Shown here: positions 16,666-26,446 of the stretch, one piece after another
How positions within the stretch are numbered: the stretch's first letter is position 1
Layout of the letters: every line of letters begins with the position of its first letter
Origin: Mangrovibacter plantisponsor
Lineage (GTDB): Bacteria > Pseudomonadota > Gammaproteobacteria > Enterobacterales > Enterobacteriaceae
DNA length: 64,000 nt
Assembly: GCF_003182475.1 (NCBI RefSeq)
Contig: NZ_QGTS01000002.1
Coordinates: 62,001-126,000, forward strand
Direction: 5' to 3'
The notes under the pieces: model-generated
The model's database searches: none
Told to the model about the DNA's origin: nothing
Seen by the model: only the letters and a program-made list of their open reading frames with translations
Program-made: the position numbers and the translations under genes

Positions 16666-19040
16666 GTTTTCAACGCCTCATTTGTTGCAGCTTGAGGGGG
16701 TTGAATCAGCGGGTATAACTGTGTAGCAATGGCATCACATTCTGGCTGGTTGTCTCGGCGTTGCAATGCATTGGATTTAGCTTGCCGCCATTTGGTATAC
16801 AGGGTTTCAAATTGGCTGAACGCAGAAAAATCAAGCCACTGGCATTGAACCAGCAGGTGTGCCGGGGTATTTTCAATAACTAATTGCCCAACCTGTTCCC
16901 GAAACTTCGGGTTAGTAAAGCGAGCGGTGTAACCGGGAAATACAATTGTTATCCGGTTGGCATAATCGCTCCATGACGCGTTATTTTCCTGTGTACGCAG
17001 CAAAATAGGTTCGACAACATACAGCCCTTCACTGTTTTGGTTTAACTGAATCAGCCAGCGTTGTAGTTGGTGGCAAAACTGAGTGAGCTGTTGTTTGTTA
17101 TTATGGCTGGCAATATATAACCACTGCCGCGGTTCTTCACTGTTGGCATTAAAAAACAGTTGGTAATCGTCGTGCTCTTCGCGGTGAAGCAGGCGGTACC
17201 TGCGGTTATCAATACCCAATTGCAGCAATACTTCGGGCAGTGTCTGCGCACTGAACAGGGTCATGGATAACTTAATTTTCCGGGCCTGCTCCTCATCCAC
17301 ACCTTCTTCTGTGTGGTTATCCGCTACAGGTTGCAGGTTTGCCAGTATTTCGGGGGTGAGCAATGGCATGACTTTTTTGCCAATATCGCTCTGGAACCAG
17401 GGTTCATTGGGTACCAGATTCAGTGCATGCTGAGTAATGGCATGGGTGTAACCCAGAGGTGAAAGCGTGTGGGGAAACAGCCCAAGGAGTAATGACAGGC
17501 GTTGGCTGTAACCCCCCTGGTGTTCAGGCTGGAGCAAATTATCACCAAGGCCCCGGCCATTAGTCATCGTGGTTATATTCAGGATAAAAGCTTGTTTATA
17601 TTTCAGCAGCTGTTTTTCCACCGCTTCGGCAGAAAAATAAGGGTTAAACTGGCGGTGTAAAAAATCCGGAAAGCGCTCACTATAAAGAGCAAGAAAATAA
17701 TTAAAAATGCGGTTTTTTCTTTCCGGGTAATCATCAAATTTTGCGCGCAGGCGCTCCAGCCTGGCACTGGCATTTGGCGGATAATGCTGGTCAATATTAT
17801 GAAATTCATCATCTTGTAACAGATGCGTGTGGTAGGTTGCTTCTGAATCTAATGACAACGAAAACAGTGTATTTAATCCCGCTATGTCGTCACAAAAATT
17901 GGCCATGAGTTGGTCAAACAGCAGTAAAAAACTGCGTAACTGATGGCGTTGAGCTTGTTGTTGCGCATTGTAATGATTCGGTATCCCCGGTGCCAGGTGG
18001 TAGTTTCTGGGGAAGAGGGTTTGGACTGATTCATAACGGCTGAAATCAAAATAGCGGCCCTCCGGCAAAGTGGGCGCGTTGGTGGTGTTGAGCCGTTCTG
18101 CTCGCTGCAGGTATTGGATCTGCTCGATTTGAATAGCCAGATCAGCGTAATCGATGTCAACCGGGTGCTGAAACTGGATTATTTCAATGCCAGAATCGGC
18201 CGAAGATTCCGGCAGTTTCAAATAAGAAAAGGGTGCAATATTATCAACAGGAACAGGCGCACCCCGGCCCGTATTATCATTGTATTGGGTAAATTGCAGT
18301 TGCCCGATTTGTTGAATACCATCTTCAGCGAGAAGCGCTTCTTTAATTACATATACGGGTGTGTTCTGGGCAGTCGATTCCAGCCACAGGCTGATGCGGT
18401 GGTAGAGGTTGGCAGTAAGCCAGGTGACATCGGTAACATCGTCACTAATATGAATGGTCGCAGTGAGTGCCAGGGGGCGCTGCCCGGTTAACTCAATATC
18501 GGCAAGGTCTTCACCCGGCGCGCGAACACGGTAGAACTCCCGGCGAATATGGCTGATGGCGGCATGCTGCTGGGTATAAACCGAATGGCTGCCGGAATCT
18601 GAACGGAACTGACTTAACGCGTAAAAGTGGTTAAGTTGGGCGTTAATCGTGTAAATACCCAGCCCCGGGGCGTTTTCACACCAGCGAAACCACACTTTGT
18701 CGAGTTCGGGAAGCCGGGTTAATAACCAAGCTTCATACTCATCAGGCTGCTGCGGGCAGGCCGGAATGATGTCTTGCGCTAACGCTAACCCATGCGCCGG
18801 GTAATCAATATTTCCGGATGTGTCGCTCAGGTAGTCCGCGACATCAAATTCGCATCGGTAAATCAGGTCCGTCAGGGTATAGCAGACCTGCTCCAGGATA
18901 GTCATACCTGGATCATGCGTATTGTAGTCAGTCCAAATATGACCACTCAGCTGCTGAATATACGTTAGGCCAAGTTGATACAGATGTTCAAAACTATTCG
19001 TGTTATCACCATGGCGTTTTTTCGAAATAGTCTTAGACAT
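16662..19040 (-). CDS. eCIS baseplate wedge protein (Afp12-like)
   Basis: The 792-residue protein carries the signature HIWTDYNTHDPGMTILEQV followed by CYTLTDLIYRCEFDVADYL (about 36-73). This is found in the second large baseplate protein of eCIS loci and resembles the start of phage gp6/J-type wedge proteins. The rest is mixed alpha/beta with no catalytic motif visible. In the assembled particle wedge proteins surround the spike hub and bind the first sheath ring. It lies between the fibre-like gene (eight-base gap) and the tape-measure gene (ATGA overlap), the usual position for Afp12-like genes. Assignment is by motif and gene order. Confidence 0.75.
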   Translation of the reverse strand: MSKTISKKRHGDNTNSFEHLYQLGLTYIQQLSGHIWTDYNTHDPGMTILEQVCYTLTDLIYRCEFDVADYLSDTSGNIDYPAHGLALAQDIIPACPQQPDEYEAWLLTRLPELDKVWFRWCENAPGLGIYTINAQLNHFYALSQFRSDSGSHSVYTQQHAAISHIRREFYRVRAPGEDLADIELTGQRPLALTATIHISDDVTDVTWLTANLYHRISLWLESTAQNTPVYVIKEALLAEDGIQQIGQLQFTQYNDNTGRGAPVPVDNIAPFSYLKLPESSADSGIEIIQFQHPVDIDYADLAIQIEQIQYLQRAERLNTTNAPTLPEGRYFDFSRYESVQTLFPRNYHLAPGIPNHYNAQQQAQRHQLRSFLLLFDQLMANFCDDIAGLNTLFSLSLDSEATYHTHLLQDDEFHNIDQHYPPNASARLERLRAKFDDYPERKNRIFNYFLALYSERFPDFLHRQFNPYFSAEAVEKQLLKYKQAFILNITTMTNGRGLGDNLLQPEHQGGYSQRLSLLLGLFPHTLSPLGYTHAITQHALNLVPNEPWFQSDIGKKVMPLLTPEILANLQPVADNHTEEGVDEEQARKIKLSMTLFSAQTLPEVLLQLGIDNRRYRLLHREEHDDYQLFFNANSEEPRQWLYIASHNNKQQLTQFCHQLQRWLIQLNQNSEGLYVVEPILLRTQENNASWSDYANRITIVFPGYTARFTNPKFREQVGQLVIENTPAHLLVQCQWLDFSAFSQFETLYTKWRQAKSNALQRRDNQPECDAIATQLYPLIQPPQAATNEALKT

Positions 19041-19048
19041 GCGTCAGA

Positions 19049-19879
19049 TTATTCCTCCACAGCCGTTTGTTGGCAGTGCTGCATAAATGGGTCATTCCAT
19101 AAGTGCGTAATGTGGTACTGGATAATTTGGTTCTCACCAAAAGAGGTATTGGTGCGGATTTGTAAAAAATAGGGGCGCACAGTGCCTTTATGGTTCTTTT
19201 GCCGCCAGCGCAATTGAATCTTATCTGCAGAAGAGTGGAAGTAAGCCTGAGTCATATGAATGGGGTTTTTATCCCGAAATTGCCACCAGTGCTTGTTAGG
19301 CGCACAGGTATTAATGGCGACAGCATGCGCCAGGGCATAACGCCCACTGTGGCGGATACCAATGCCCGCCACCACTTCTAACATATGGCACCCTTCCAGC
19401 TCAGGGGTGATATCGTGCCATTCGCCATCGGCAGGCACGGGGGTTTCAATAAACGTGGCGCCCATCCTCCCTTGAGAGGCCACTGTGCCATTGACATCGA
19501 GCGTTTGTTTCGGCGTAGCTGTATTGACTCCCACATTGCCTTTGGGTGTTAAAGCCAGGTTGATAGCCTGCACAGGCGCAGTATTGTCCGGGTTATCGTC
19601 TGTTATATCTGCCTGTGGGTTGGCGAAAATCTGCAGATTAATATCCTGAGGGGCAAACCCAACATGCCATAGCGGTGTGTCAGGGCTATTTTGCTGATAG
19701 AAGCTCAGCAGATGTTCCTGGTCTAATGCTCTGAGCTGAAGTCCCGTTTCAGGGGGCTTGATAAACCCTTCATCAATTTGGTTAACACAGGAATCAATCA
19801 GATCAGAAAAATGCTCCGCTGACGGCATTGTCCCATGACGAAAATAGTTCTTAAGCGTACTTCGATTACGTTTTGACAT
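19049..19879 (-). CDS. Tail-fibre-like / receptor-binding candidate protein of the eCIS
   Basis: The 276 residues open with a segment conserved among eCIS accessory proteins (NRSTLKNYFRHGTMPSAEHFSDLIDS), probably the particle-binding part. The motif GNVGVNTATPKQTLDVNGTV (about 121-140) is a beta-helix/tail-fibre signature seen in phage fibres and often placed before chaperone or receptor domains. The C-terminal about 130 residues (from EWHDITPELEGCHMLEVVAGIGIRHSG) form a beta-rich domain with many His and Trp that could bind a receptor. It starts on the stop base of the baseplate J gene (one-base overlap at 19879). No long Afp13-like adenovirus-type fibre is present, so this is the only visible candidate for target recognition. 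Confidence 0.65.
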   Translation of the reverse strand: MSKRNRSTLKNYFRHGTMPSAEHFSDLIDSCVNQIDEGFIKPPETGLQLRALDQEHLLSFYQQNSPDTPLWHVGFAPQDINLQIFANPQADITDDNPDNTAPVQAINLALTPKGNVGVNTATPKQTLDVNGTVASQGRMGATFIETPVPADGEWHDITPELEGCHMLEVVAGIGIRHSGRYALAHAVAINTCAPNKHWWQFRDKNPIHMTQAYFHSSADKIQLRWRQKNHKGTVRPYFLQIRTNTSFGENQIIQYHITHLWNDPFMQHCQQTAVEE

Positions 19880-22800
19880 TATTTTTTCGTCCCTTTTTGA
19901 TTCGCAGCCGTTGATGTACTGACAATAAACTGCTCGCCGATTACCAACTCCCCAATGCCAACGGCCACGGGGTCGTGAATAAGGTTATCGGGGGAAATTT
20001 GAATGAAGTGATGCTCCACGGGAATCAGTAAATACCAGGGATAAGCCGCGCTGATGGGGTGGCTATTTACTGCACTGTCCAGCAACGTATAGTCAGCGTC
20101 GTCATCCACACTGATCTTCAGCGCCGATAATGCGCTAACTTCAACAACATCTTCTTGCCTGCGAATAAAAGCACTCAGCTTTTCAAGCGATAAGCTGAAT
20201 CCTAAACCAGTATTAAGTGTATTCGGCTCCCAGGGGCATAATTGCGTTTTTATGGCATATTCCAGCTGCCGCAATACGGGGCCATGATTCACACCGTCTT
20301 TTAAGGCGACTTTGCATCTAATCTGGATTTTTTCGTAACCAGGATTACGAACTTCTATTTGCACTTGCGGGCGTGAGATGGCGAGCAGGAAACGCCGGAT
20401 ATTCAGAAGATAAGAAGAATCCAGCTGCTTTGGTATACAAGGCGAGTGGTCGCACGTGGTATGTAACGGGGTGACGATGATGAGTACGTGTCCGGGGACC
20501 GGTTCCTGGGAAGAAAAAGTTCGGGTGGGAAAACAGTGTACGGAACCTACTTCCGGGAAGTTTTCCAGAACCAGATGTTCGTAATCCCATGGCGTTAAGG
20601 CTTTCCCTTTGTGGCGCAAACTTTCACTTACGCGTACCTGAAATGCGTAGTCACTTTCTGTTTCGGGAATTTTTGTCAGCGCATTCAATTGGGCAATGGT
20701 TGCCAAATTGGCCTTGCGTGGTGTGCTGCGCCATGCAGAAAAAGGTAAGACAGTGGCACCGTCGGCAGACAGCGGTGCGCCTTTGCCTGTCACGGTCACC
20801 ACATGCGTTGCAACATGCAGGCAGTCAGGGTAATGGTCAACCCCTTTATTAGTACTCACACGTAACCAAAACAGGCCTGATGGCATTACGGTGTGCTCGG
20901 TGTTAATTTCGCCCGGGATATCTAAGGTAACAATACCTGTAGTAAGAAAATTGAGAGTAGTATCGTGAATAATCTGGTTGGGGTTAAATGCATGCCATTC
21001 ATTATCAACCAGGTAATACCAAATATAGGCAGTTGACGGATAAGGCATCAGTAATTTTGAGCTCCCGTCAAATACAAAGAACAGATTTAAATAGCCAGAC
21101 AGTTCTGTAGCAGTGATGCCAATAAAGCAATGACTGTCTTCCTGATAATTGGGAAAGAATCGTGGCCACATGAGCTGGTGAGTTTGTGCTCGCGGGTAAA
21201 TGACCCTTTCGCCAAAAGGATGCAAGTGGACAACTTTACTTTGCATTGAGTTATCGTCGCTGGCACTGATTAAGTCAATTGTTGACTCTGCCGAATAGTC
21301 GACAGATATATGGGTGACTAATGGCGCGTAAGGTGGGTTGGGTATTAATTTTTTACGCTTCTTTGTGACATTGTAAGTCAGCGTGTCACTCAACAAAGGA
21401 GCATAATCTTTATGGCCAAATGCGGGTTCTGGGCCAGTCAGCCTTAATTTAAATAGCCCGTTACGTAAGCCAGACTGATTACTATAGGGCGTTTTTGGCC
21501 AGCTATGGGTAACGGGTGTGTAACAGTTATCCATGTTAGTAAACCGAAACACTCTGCCGTGTTGAAGCACACCACTCACGGGCGTAAATAATGGCAGTTG
21601 AGTGGGGCCGAACTCAGTCCATTGCCCATTTTTGAGCACTTCCGGGGTTACCTGGAAACTTGCATTGGTGTAGTGGTAAGGGTACTGAGCATAGTACTGC
21701 TGAAAGCCATCTGAACCGCGCGGCAGGTCTCCCCAGTTAAGGTGCAGAGATAATTGGTTGACAGTTTTTCTGGCAATCTCCTCATTAGCAATGACCGCAT
21801 AAGCATCAATATACGGGAGTGACCCAAACAAGAAAAAGGGCTGAGCGGAGTCAACTTGCCCCTCGGGGTTAAACAGTTGCATCTGCGTGACGCCTTTCAC
21901 TTGAGTTGTCATCGCGAGTTTTGATAACTCAAAATCACGGAATATCGCGTAGGGGAAACAATTACTTTGCCGTTTTAGTGTTATTTTGAGCGATGCACTG
22001 TGTGGCCGGTGGGCATCCACAGGAATGATGGGCGTGAAGCCAGAATCAATATTGCATTTTATCTTTAGCCCGATTTTGCATTCATGTGATTCACAAGGGT
22101 GAATCTCAACGTCAGTGAGCATTTTCCAACCATTTTCGGTGGTAACTTCAATCTGAAAAACACCCTGAAAGAGTTGATAAAAAGCGGCAATGGTGGAGTA
22201 ACTGAGCAGCTCTTTTATCGTAGTATAAGCAGTGGGATCTTCGGTAAACTGCGGCTCTATAGTAGTGAGGATCCCGTTGATATCAGCTTCAGTTAACCAG
22301 CGAACATTGTAAAGGCAGCGCCGGCTGGTTATCTGACCAATAACACGAAACAGGAAATCAATTTTAGCTAAGCCATATTGCTCGCCTTTATCAGGAGTTG
22401 AGCAAATAAATTGCACTAATTGTAAGTAAAATAATTTATATGCCAGCCAAATTCGTTGCGGTGGTTTTAATTTTTGCAATTCATTGAGTTGTTCTGCTGA
22501 AACCTGTTTTGCCAGGTCACTGGCGTTTACCCGGGTTGCCCAGTCCTCGAATAAATGGGCATGTACGGTGAGTAACAGACTAAACGCTCTCGTTAATGCT
22601 CCAGTGACGTTATCACTAACTGCCAGTAATTCTTGCGCAACAATGTTTGAACGCACCTCTTTGAGATGAACTACGATATTAATAGTTCGGTTCCCTTGTT
22701 GCATTGATAATATTGGGTCAGTGATAATAAGCCCCATCAGTTGGGTACTGTTCTCTTGTTTGTGCTTATTGTTAAAAATATTAAAAAGTTGCTCTCCGGG

Positions 22801-23844
22801 GAAGTTTTCACCTGTTGCATTAGCCGTTATCTGCAGCTTTTGCCCACTGACTCCGCATACTAAACCAGTTTCTTTCTCTGGCGAAACCAGTGGGTCACGC
22901 TGTAATGTGAGGTTGAAAATATGCGATACTTCTGCATTGGTAATCTCAATCGGGTAGCTACTGCGATAAATGATTGGGCTAAAGTCCGGTGCATCACCAG
23001 GGCTGAATTCGGCACCGCGATCAAACTTAATCGTATTTTTAGTTTGGTTGTTTAATGACAGCTTTAGATATATAGAGTTATCTTCTGCAGGTTTTTTTTC
23101 TTGTTGCAGAACACGTTGGTAATAGAACTGAAGATGCCTTTCAGTGAAAGTATTGAGTTTTTGCTGAGCCAGTTTAAATAGTTTCAGGAAAGAAAAGTAG
23201 AGTGCCTGTTGTGGGTCATTCTCTTGATGCATTAATGCGGTTTGTAATACCTTCTGGCTGTGCTTTTTTATTTGTTTAATGACATAGACTATTTTTGCAA
23301 AACAATGCCGCATGTGGTCAATAAAACTATCGTGTTGTAATGCGCGCGATGCGGTGGCTAACTTTTGTTGGTCAAGCTTCCATAGCTCATCCAGCTCCTG
23401 CACATTGTGCCTGAATTGCTCTGGCAACCGGCTAATCATCAGGCTGAGTGGCAATGAAAGGTGATATTGATATTCATGCAGTAAATAGTACCTGAACTGG
23501 TAAGCTGTCTCTGGGGTTGAAGGCAGGTGCTGATACCATGCCTGTAGCCGTTTTAGCAGGAGAAACAAAAATTCAGCGGTAACGACTTCACTCTGGCCCA
23601 TAGCTTCTTTAAACTGCGCCTGAATCTGCCGGGTACTGCTGGTTGATATCGCTGCACACACTACAATTTCATTTTTTTGAAATAAGCTTCCCCAGTCACC
23701 CTCAATCTGATCCTGCAAGTTCCGAAAGGGTAACTGCTGAGCAAATTGTTGCGCCCAGGAAATTAACTGTTCAAAACTGAGCTCGTGTGGTTTAACGATA
23801 GATGAATTAATCGCATCATCCAGCCGTTGCTGTCGGGATGTCAT
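19879..23844 (-). CDS. eCIS baseplate J/gp47-like wedge protein (Afp11-like)
   Basis: The 1321-residue protein has near its C-terminus (about 1085-1150) the core of the phage baseplate J family: YAFQVRVSESLRHKGKAL, TPWDYEHLVLENFPEVGSVHC and then VPGHVLIIVTPL. The long N-terminal region (about 1-600) is helix-rich and typical of the enlarged Afp11/PVC11-type wedge proteins. The protein forms part of the ring that links the spike complex to sheath and fibres. It begins at 23844 on the last base of the gp25 stop and ends sharing a base with the fibre-like gene, showing tight translational coupling. Its size agrees with large eCIS wedge proteins rather than the short phage J proteins. Confidence 0.8.
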   Translation of the reverse strand: MTSRQQRLDDAINSSIVKPHELSFEQLISWAQQFAQQLPFRNLQDQIEGDWGSLFQKNEIVVCAAISTSSTRQIQAQFKEAMGQSEVVTAEFLFLLLKRLQAWYQHLPSTPETAYQFRYYLLHEYQYHLSLPLSLMISRLPEQFRHNVQELDELWKLDQQKLATASRALQHDSFIDHMRHCFAKIVYVIKQIKKHSQKVLQTALMHQENDPQQALYFSFLKLFKLAQQKLNTFTERHLQFYYQRVLQQEKKPAEDNSIYLKLSLNNQTKNTIKFDRGAEFSPGDAPDFSPIIYRSSYPIEITNAEVSHIFNLTLQRDPLVSPEKETGLVCGVSGQKLQITANATGENFPGEQLFNIFNNKHKQENSTQLMGLIITDPILSMQQGNRTINIVVHLKEVRSNIVAQELLAVSDNVTGALTRAFSLLLTVHAHLFEDWATRVNASDLAKQVSAEQLNELQKLKPPQRIWLAYKLFYLQLVQFICSTPDKGEQYGLAKIDFLFRVIGQITSRRCLYNVRWLTEADINGILTTIEPQFTEDPTAYTTIKELLSYSTIAAFYQLFQGVFQIEVTTENGWKMLTDVEIHPCESHECKIGLKIKCNIDSGFTPIIPVDAHRPHSASLKITLKRQSNCFPYAIFRDFELSKLAMTTQVKGVTQMQLFNPEGQVDSAQPFFLFGSLPYIDAYAVIANEEIARKTVNQLSLHLNWGDLPRGSDGFQQYYAQYPYHYTNASFQVTPEVLKNGQWTEFGPTQLPLFTPVSGVLQHGRVFRFTNMDNCYTPVTHSWPKTPYSNQSGLRNGLFKLRLTGPEPAFGHKDYAPLLSDTLTYNVTKKRKKLIPNPPYAPLVTHISVDYSAESTIDLISASDDNSMQSKVVHLHPFGERVIYPRAQTHQLMWPRFFPNYQEDSHCFIGITATELSGYLNLFFVFDGSSKLLMPYPSTAYIWYYLVDNEWHAFNPNQIIHDTTLNFLTTGIVTLDIPGEINTEHTVMPSGLFWLRVSTNKGVDHYPDCLHVATHVVTVTGKGAPLSADGATVLPFSAWRSTPRKANLATIAQLNALTKIPETESDYAFQVRVSESLRHKGKALTPWDYEHLVLENFPEVGSVHCFPTRTFSSQEPVPGHVLIIVTPLHTTCDHSPCIPKQLDSSYLLNIRRFLLAISRPQVQIEVRNPGYEKIQIRCKVALKDGVNHGPVLRQLEYAIKTQLCPWEPNTLNTGLGFSLSLEKLSAFIRRQEDVVEVSALSALKISVDDDADYTLLDSAVNSHPISAAYPWYLLIPVEHHFIQISPDNLIHDPVAVGIGELVIGEQFIVSTSTAANQKGTKK

Positions 23845-24293
23845 TATGCTTTATCCCATTCATCAGGTAGCGGCAGTAATTGAGATGATATCAACGTGCC
23901 TTCGTTTAAATAGAATGGATAAACCATGTTGCTGCGCGTATTGGTGGTGATAACACTGAAATCTATTTGAATGAGTAATTTACCCGAAATCTGTTCTGGT
24001 AAAATATAGATGTCTTCTACATTGATACGTGATTCGAAAAATAAAATTGCCAGACGAATTTCAGACTCCATCTGGGTCAGGACCGTCTGCGTGAGCTCTT
24101 CAAATACAAACTGGTTAATTCGGCAGCCAAAATCGGGCACCATCGGCCGCTCTCCGGGAGTTGTGGAGAGTAAAATTGTTAAGCTCTGTTCAATATCCTC
24201 AATATCAGAGCTCATGACCACGTCATGATTCGGACCATCGAATCTGGGTGGAAATGCCCAGCCAGTCCCTAAAAACGCATTGTCGTTTGCCAT
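23844..24293 (-). CDS. GPW/gp25 family baseplate protein (Afp9-like)
   Basis: The 149 residues show the gp25 lysozyme-like wedge fold signature. DIEQSLTILLSTTPGERPMVPDFGC is followed by INQFVFEELTQTVLTQMESEIRLAI, a mixed strand with VEDIYI, and a C-terminal strand (NMVYPFYLNEGTL). The EPR-like contact region of gp25 is recognisable in TPGERPM. In contractile tails gp25 joins the wedge proteins and nucleates sheath assembly. It lies between the PAAR and baseplate J genes, with a 25-base gap on the upstream side. Confidence 0.9.
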   Translation of the reverse strand: MANDNAFLGTGWAFPPRFDGPNHDVVMSSDIEDIEQSLTILLSTTPGERPMVPDFGCRINQFVFEELTQTVLTQMESEIRLAILFFESRINVEDIYILPEQISGKLLIQIDFSVITTNTRSNMVYPFYLNEGTLISSQLLPLPDEWDKA

Positions 24294-24318
24294 AAATTAC
24301 ATGCATCCTTTTGGGGGG

Positions 24319-24618
24319 TTAACCGCCAATAATGACAGTGGGGCACCCTAACGTGATGGTTCCCCCATGGTCTGTTGTGTCTCCCATGCGTGCAGCAGGT
24401 TTACCGCCAATCATTACGGTGGCTGAACCTTTAATAATGGTAGATGGTGGCCCCACGCAGGTGCAGTTATCACCCAGCACTGCCGCCGGAAGGTTGGCAA
24501 TTAATACGGTTGGCACTCCGGGGCCTATAATGGGGCCTCCAACATGAGGCACTGGAGGAAGCCCGGGGGTTGCCATGGGGCAGATTTGTAAGTCGGTAAT
24601 TCTCGCTGCAAAAGGCAT
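24319..24618 (-). CDS. PAAR-domain spike tip protein (Afp10-like)
   Basis: The 99 residues are a single PAAR domain with no extension. AARITDLQICPM at the start is followed by PHVGGPIIGPGVPTVLIANLPAAVLGD, the Cys in NCTCVG, the repeat GSATVMIGGKPAARMGDTTDHGG and the closing GCPTVIIGG. Three His/Cys positions can bind the structural zinc at the cone tip. It caps the VgrG-like trimer encoded immediately upstream, as in Afp/PVC and T6SS. As it lacks a fused toxin, cargo is expected inside the tube or through other proteins. AAGTTCACTTATGCC-type spacing puts the start at 24618 after the spike gene. Confidence 0.9.
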   Translation of the reverse strand: MPFAARITDLQICPMATPGLPPVPHVGGPIIGPGVPTVLIANLPAAVLGDNCTCVGPPSTIIKGSATVMIGGKPAARMGDTTDHGGTITLGCPTVIIGG

Positions 24619-24641
24619 AAGTGAACTCCGATAAGAGATAG

Positions 24642-26432
24642 TTAATTAATTTTAACCAGCGCACCTTTAATGGTTGTTATCCCTGAGCAGGACAGTTCAG
24701 CCGTTGCATTCCCTTTTAAAGTTAATCCGGTATTGGCCTGCGCTGAAACATTCAGGCCTGATATTTTTGCGTCGCCAGTGGCCTTGATAGTCGTGTCACT
24801 GGTGGATTCAATGCTGACAGAATTCTTGGCTGAAATAGTGATATCCTTACTACTGGTGATACTGATACCACCTTCACCTAAGCTTATCGAGTTACTGTTC
24901 TGGTCCGTAAGCGTGATTGACTTAGCTTTATCGCTTAATACGATGGAATTGCCATTTGGTGTTTGTAGCGTCATAACTATATTTTCATCATCAAATATAA
25001 CTTTCAGCTTGCTTTTGGTTACGATGCTCTTGATATAGTTTTCAGCTGTAAGCTCCTCGGGCATCTTATTTTTACTACTGTATAGCGAGCCAATAATAAT
25101 CGGGTTGCCCGGGTCCTGATTGATACAGCCAACAATAACCTCGTCGCCCACTTCAGGTATGAAAAAATTACCGAAGCCAGAAGAAGCATAGTAAGTGGCT
25201 AAGCGAGCCCAAATTAAATTAGCTTCACTATTTAATATGGGTATTTTTATTTGAATACGGTAATTTGAATCCGGGTCTTTATCTAATTTGGTTACCACCC
25301 CAATTTGCAGGCCATCAACCGGAGGTAAATACCCCGAGGCTGGAGGCGCACCAATATCACGGTGCTCTGCAGACCACATGGGTGACAACCCCAGTTCTGC
25401 CGTGGTAATCCACTGGCCCTTTTCAATATTGTGGTGAATGCCGCCAATATAATGTGCTCCATTATAACGTTCTCCAACCCCGGCAAGTTCGATTAAGCTG
25501 TCAATTTTGGCACTGGCGTTTCCCTGAAAAGTGACATTACCCCGTACTTTGCTCAGCATTGCTTTCACTTGCTGGCCCTTAGCCCAGTTCGCGAGCGAGT
25601 CTGAACTGATGGTTGATGCGGTTTGCAACGTATAATCGCTAATGCCCAATACGTTAGCTAAATCCTGGCTGGTAAAATTGCCCTGGCCTGCGATAGCCTG
25701 AACCGGCCCTTTGCCTGTAACCATATCTTGTTTGGTTGAATCCCATGCGGTTGCGGTAACGGAACTCAATTGGTTTCGTGCGTCTACTTTTGCCGAAAAT
25801 GACATTAAATCAGTTCCATACGTGACCACGAGCGCAGCGGAACCACTTACCGAAGGTTTATCGACAGTAACTTTATTGGATTGGCTGGTGACAACAAAGC
25901 CGTTTGCCTCAGCGCGAGTGAGAATAAAATCCCAGTCAGTGCTGTTGAACTGAACCAGTTCAGCATGTGTATCTGTAATACTTCCCACAGAACTTGTCAG
26001 ACCGGAGTAATTGGCAATCAGGCTGCTGATGATATTGCTGTCCGATTTAGCGAGAAAACATTGGCTATGTTTGGCAATCGTCATCGCAATGGCCTTGTCT
26101 TTACACACAATATTAAGGCATGTGCTGTTATCAGCGCCTATTTCTATACCATGGCCGATAATAATCCCGTCGAAAATATTATTTTCAACAGAAGCGTATC
26201 CTGCTGAAATAGAAATTGTTGCGCCGGGTTTAAAGGTGTCTGCATCGCTAATTTCAAACTTCTGTGAAGCGATATCACCATCGCTAATAGTTATCTCGGC
26301 GGAGGCAATATGATTGATTTGGTAATGGATATGAATTGATATAATCCCGATGGAGCTGTCAATTGCATTACCATTAACCTTAATGGTATAGGTTGTTACG
26401 CCAGTGCTATTGGATGAAGGAGACGTTGCCAT
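24642..26432 (-). CDS. VgrG/gp5-gp27-like spike protein (Afp8-like)
   Basis: The 596 residues contain a hub-like N-terminal half (about 1-350; phage GPD-type sequence such as FDGIIIGHGIEIG and FILTRAEANGFVVTS). An OB-fold like phage baseplate assembly protein V follows (VTKLDKDPDSNYRIQIKIP, WARLATYYASSGFGNFFIPEVGDEV, then DPGNPIIIGSLYSS). The C-terminus is a repetitive beta-helix needle (KSITLTDQNSNSISLGEGG, ITISAKNSVSIESTSDTTI). The trimer forms the membrane-piercing spike on which the PAAR tip sits. Its neighbours in order are LysM (upstream) and PAAR (downstream), the conserved eCIS order. Confidence 0.9.
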   Translation of the reverse strand: MATSPSSNSTGVTTYTIKVNGNAIDSSIGIISIHIHYQINHIASAEITISDGDIASQKFEISDADTFKPGATISISAGYASVENNIFDGIIIGHGIEIGADNSTCLNIVCKDKAIAMTIAKHSQCFLAKSDSNIISSLIANYSGLTSSVGSITDTHAELVQFNSTDWDFILTRAEANGFVVTSQSNKVTVDKPSVSGSAALVVTYGTDLMSFSAKVDARNQLSSVTATAWDSTKQDMVTGKGPVQAIAGQGNFTSQDLANVLGISDYTLQTASTISSDSLANWAKGQQVKAMLSKVRGNVTFQGNASAKIDSLIELAGVGERYNGAHYIGGIHHNIEKGQWITTAELGLSPMWSAEHRDIGAPPASGYLPPVDGLQIGVVTKLDKDPDSNYRIQIKIPILNSEANLIWARLATYYASSGFGNFFIPEVGDEVIVGCINQDPGNPIIIGSLYSSKNKMPEELTAENYIKSIVTKSKLKVIFDDENIVMTLQTPNGNSIVLSDKAKSITLTDQNSNSISLGEGGISITSSKDITISAKNSVSIESTSDTTIKATGDAKISGLNVSAQANTGLTLKGNATAELSCSGITTIKGALVKIN

Positions 26433-26446
26433 AATAAGCCTGATAG

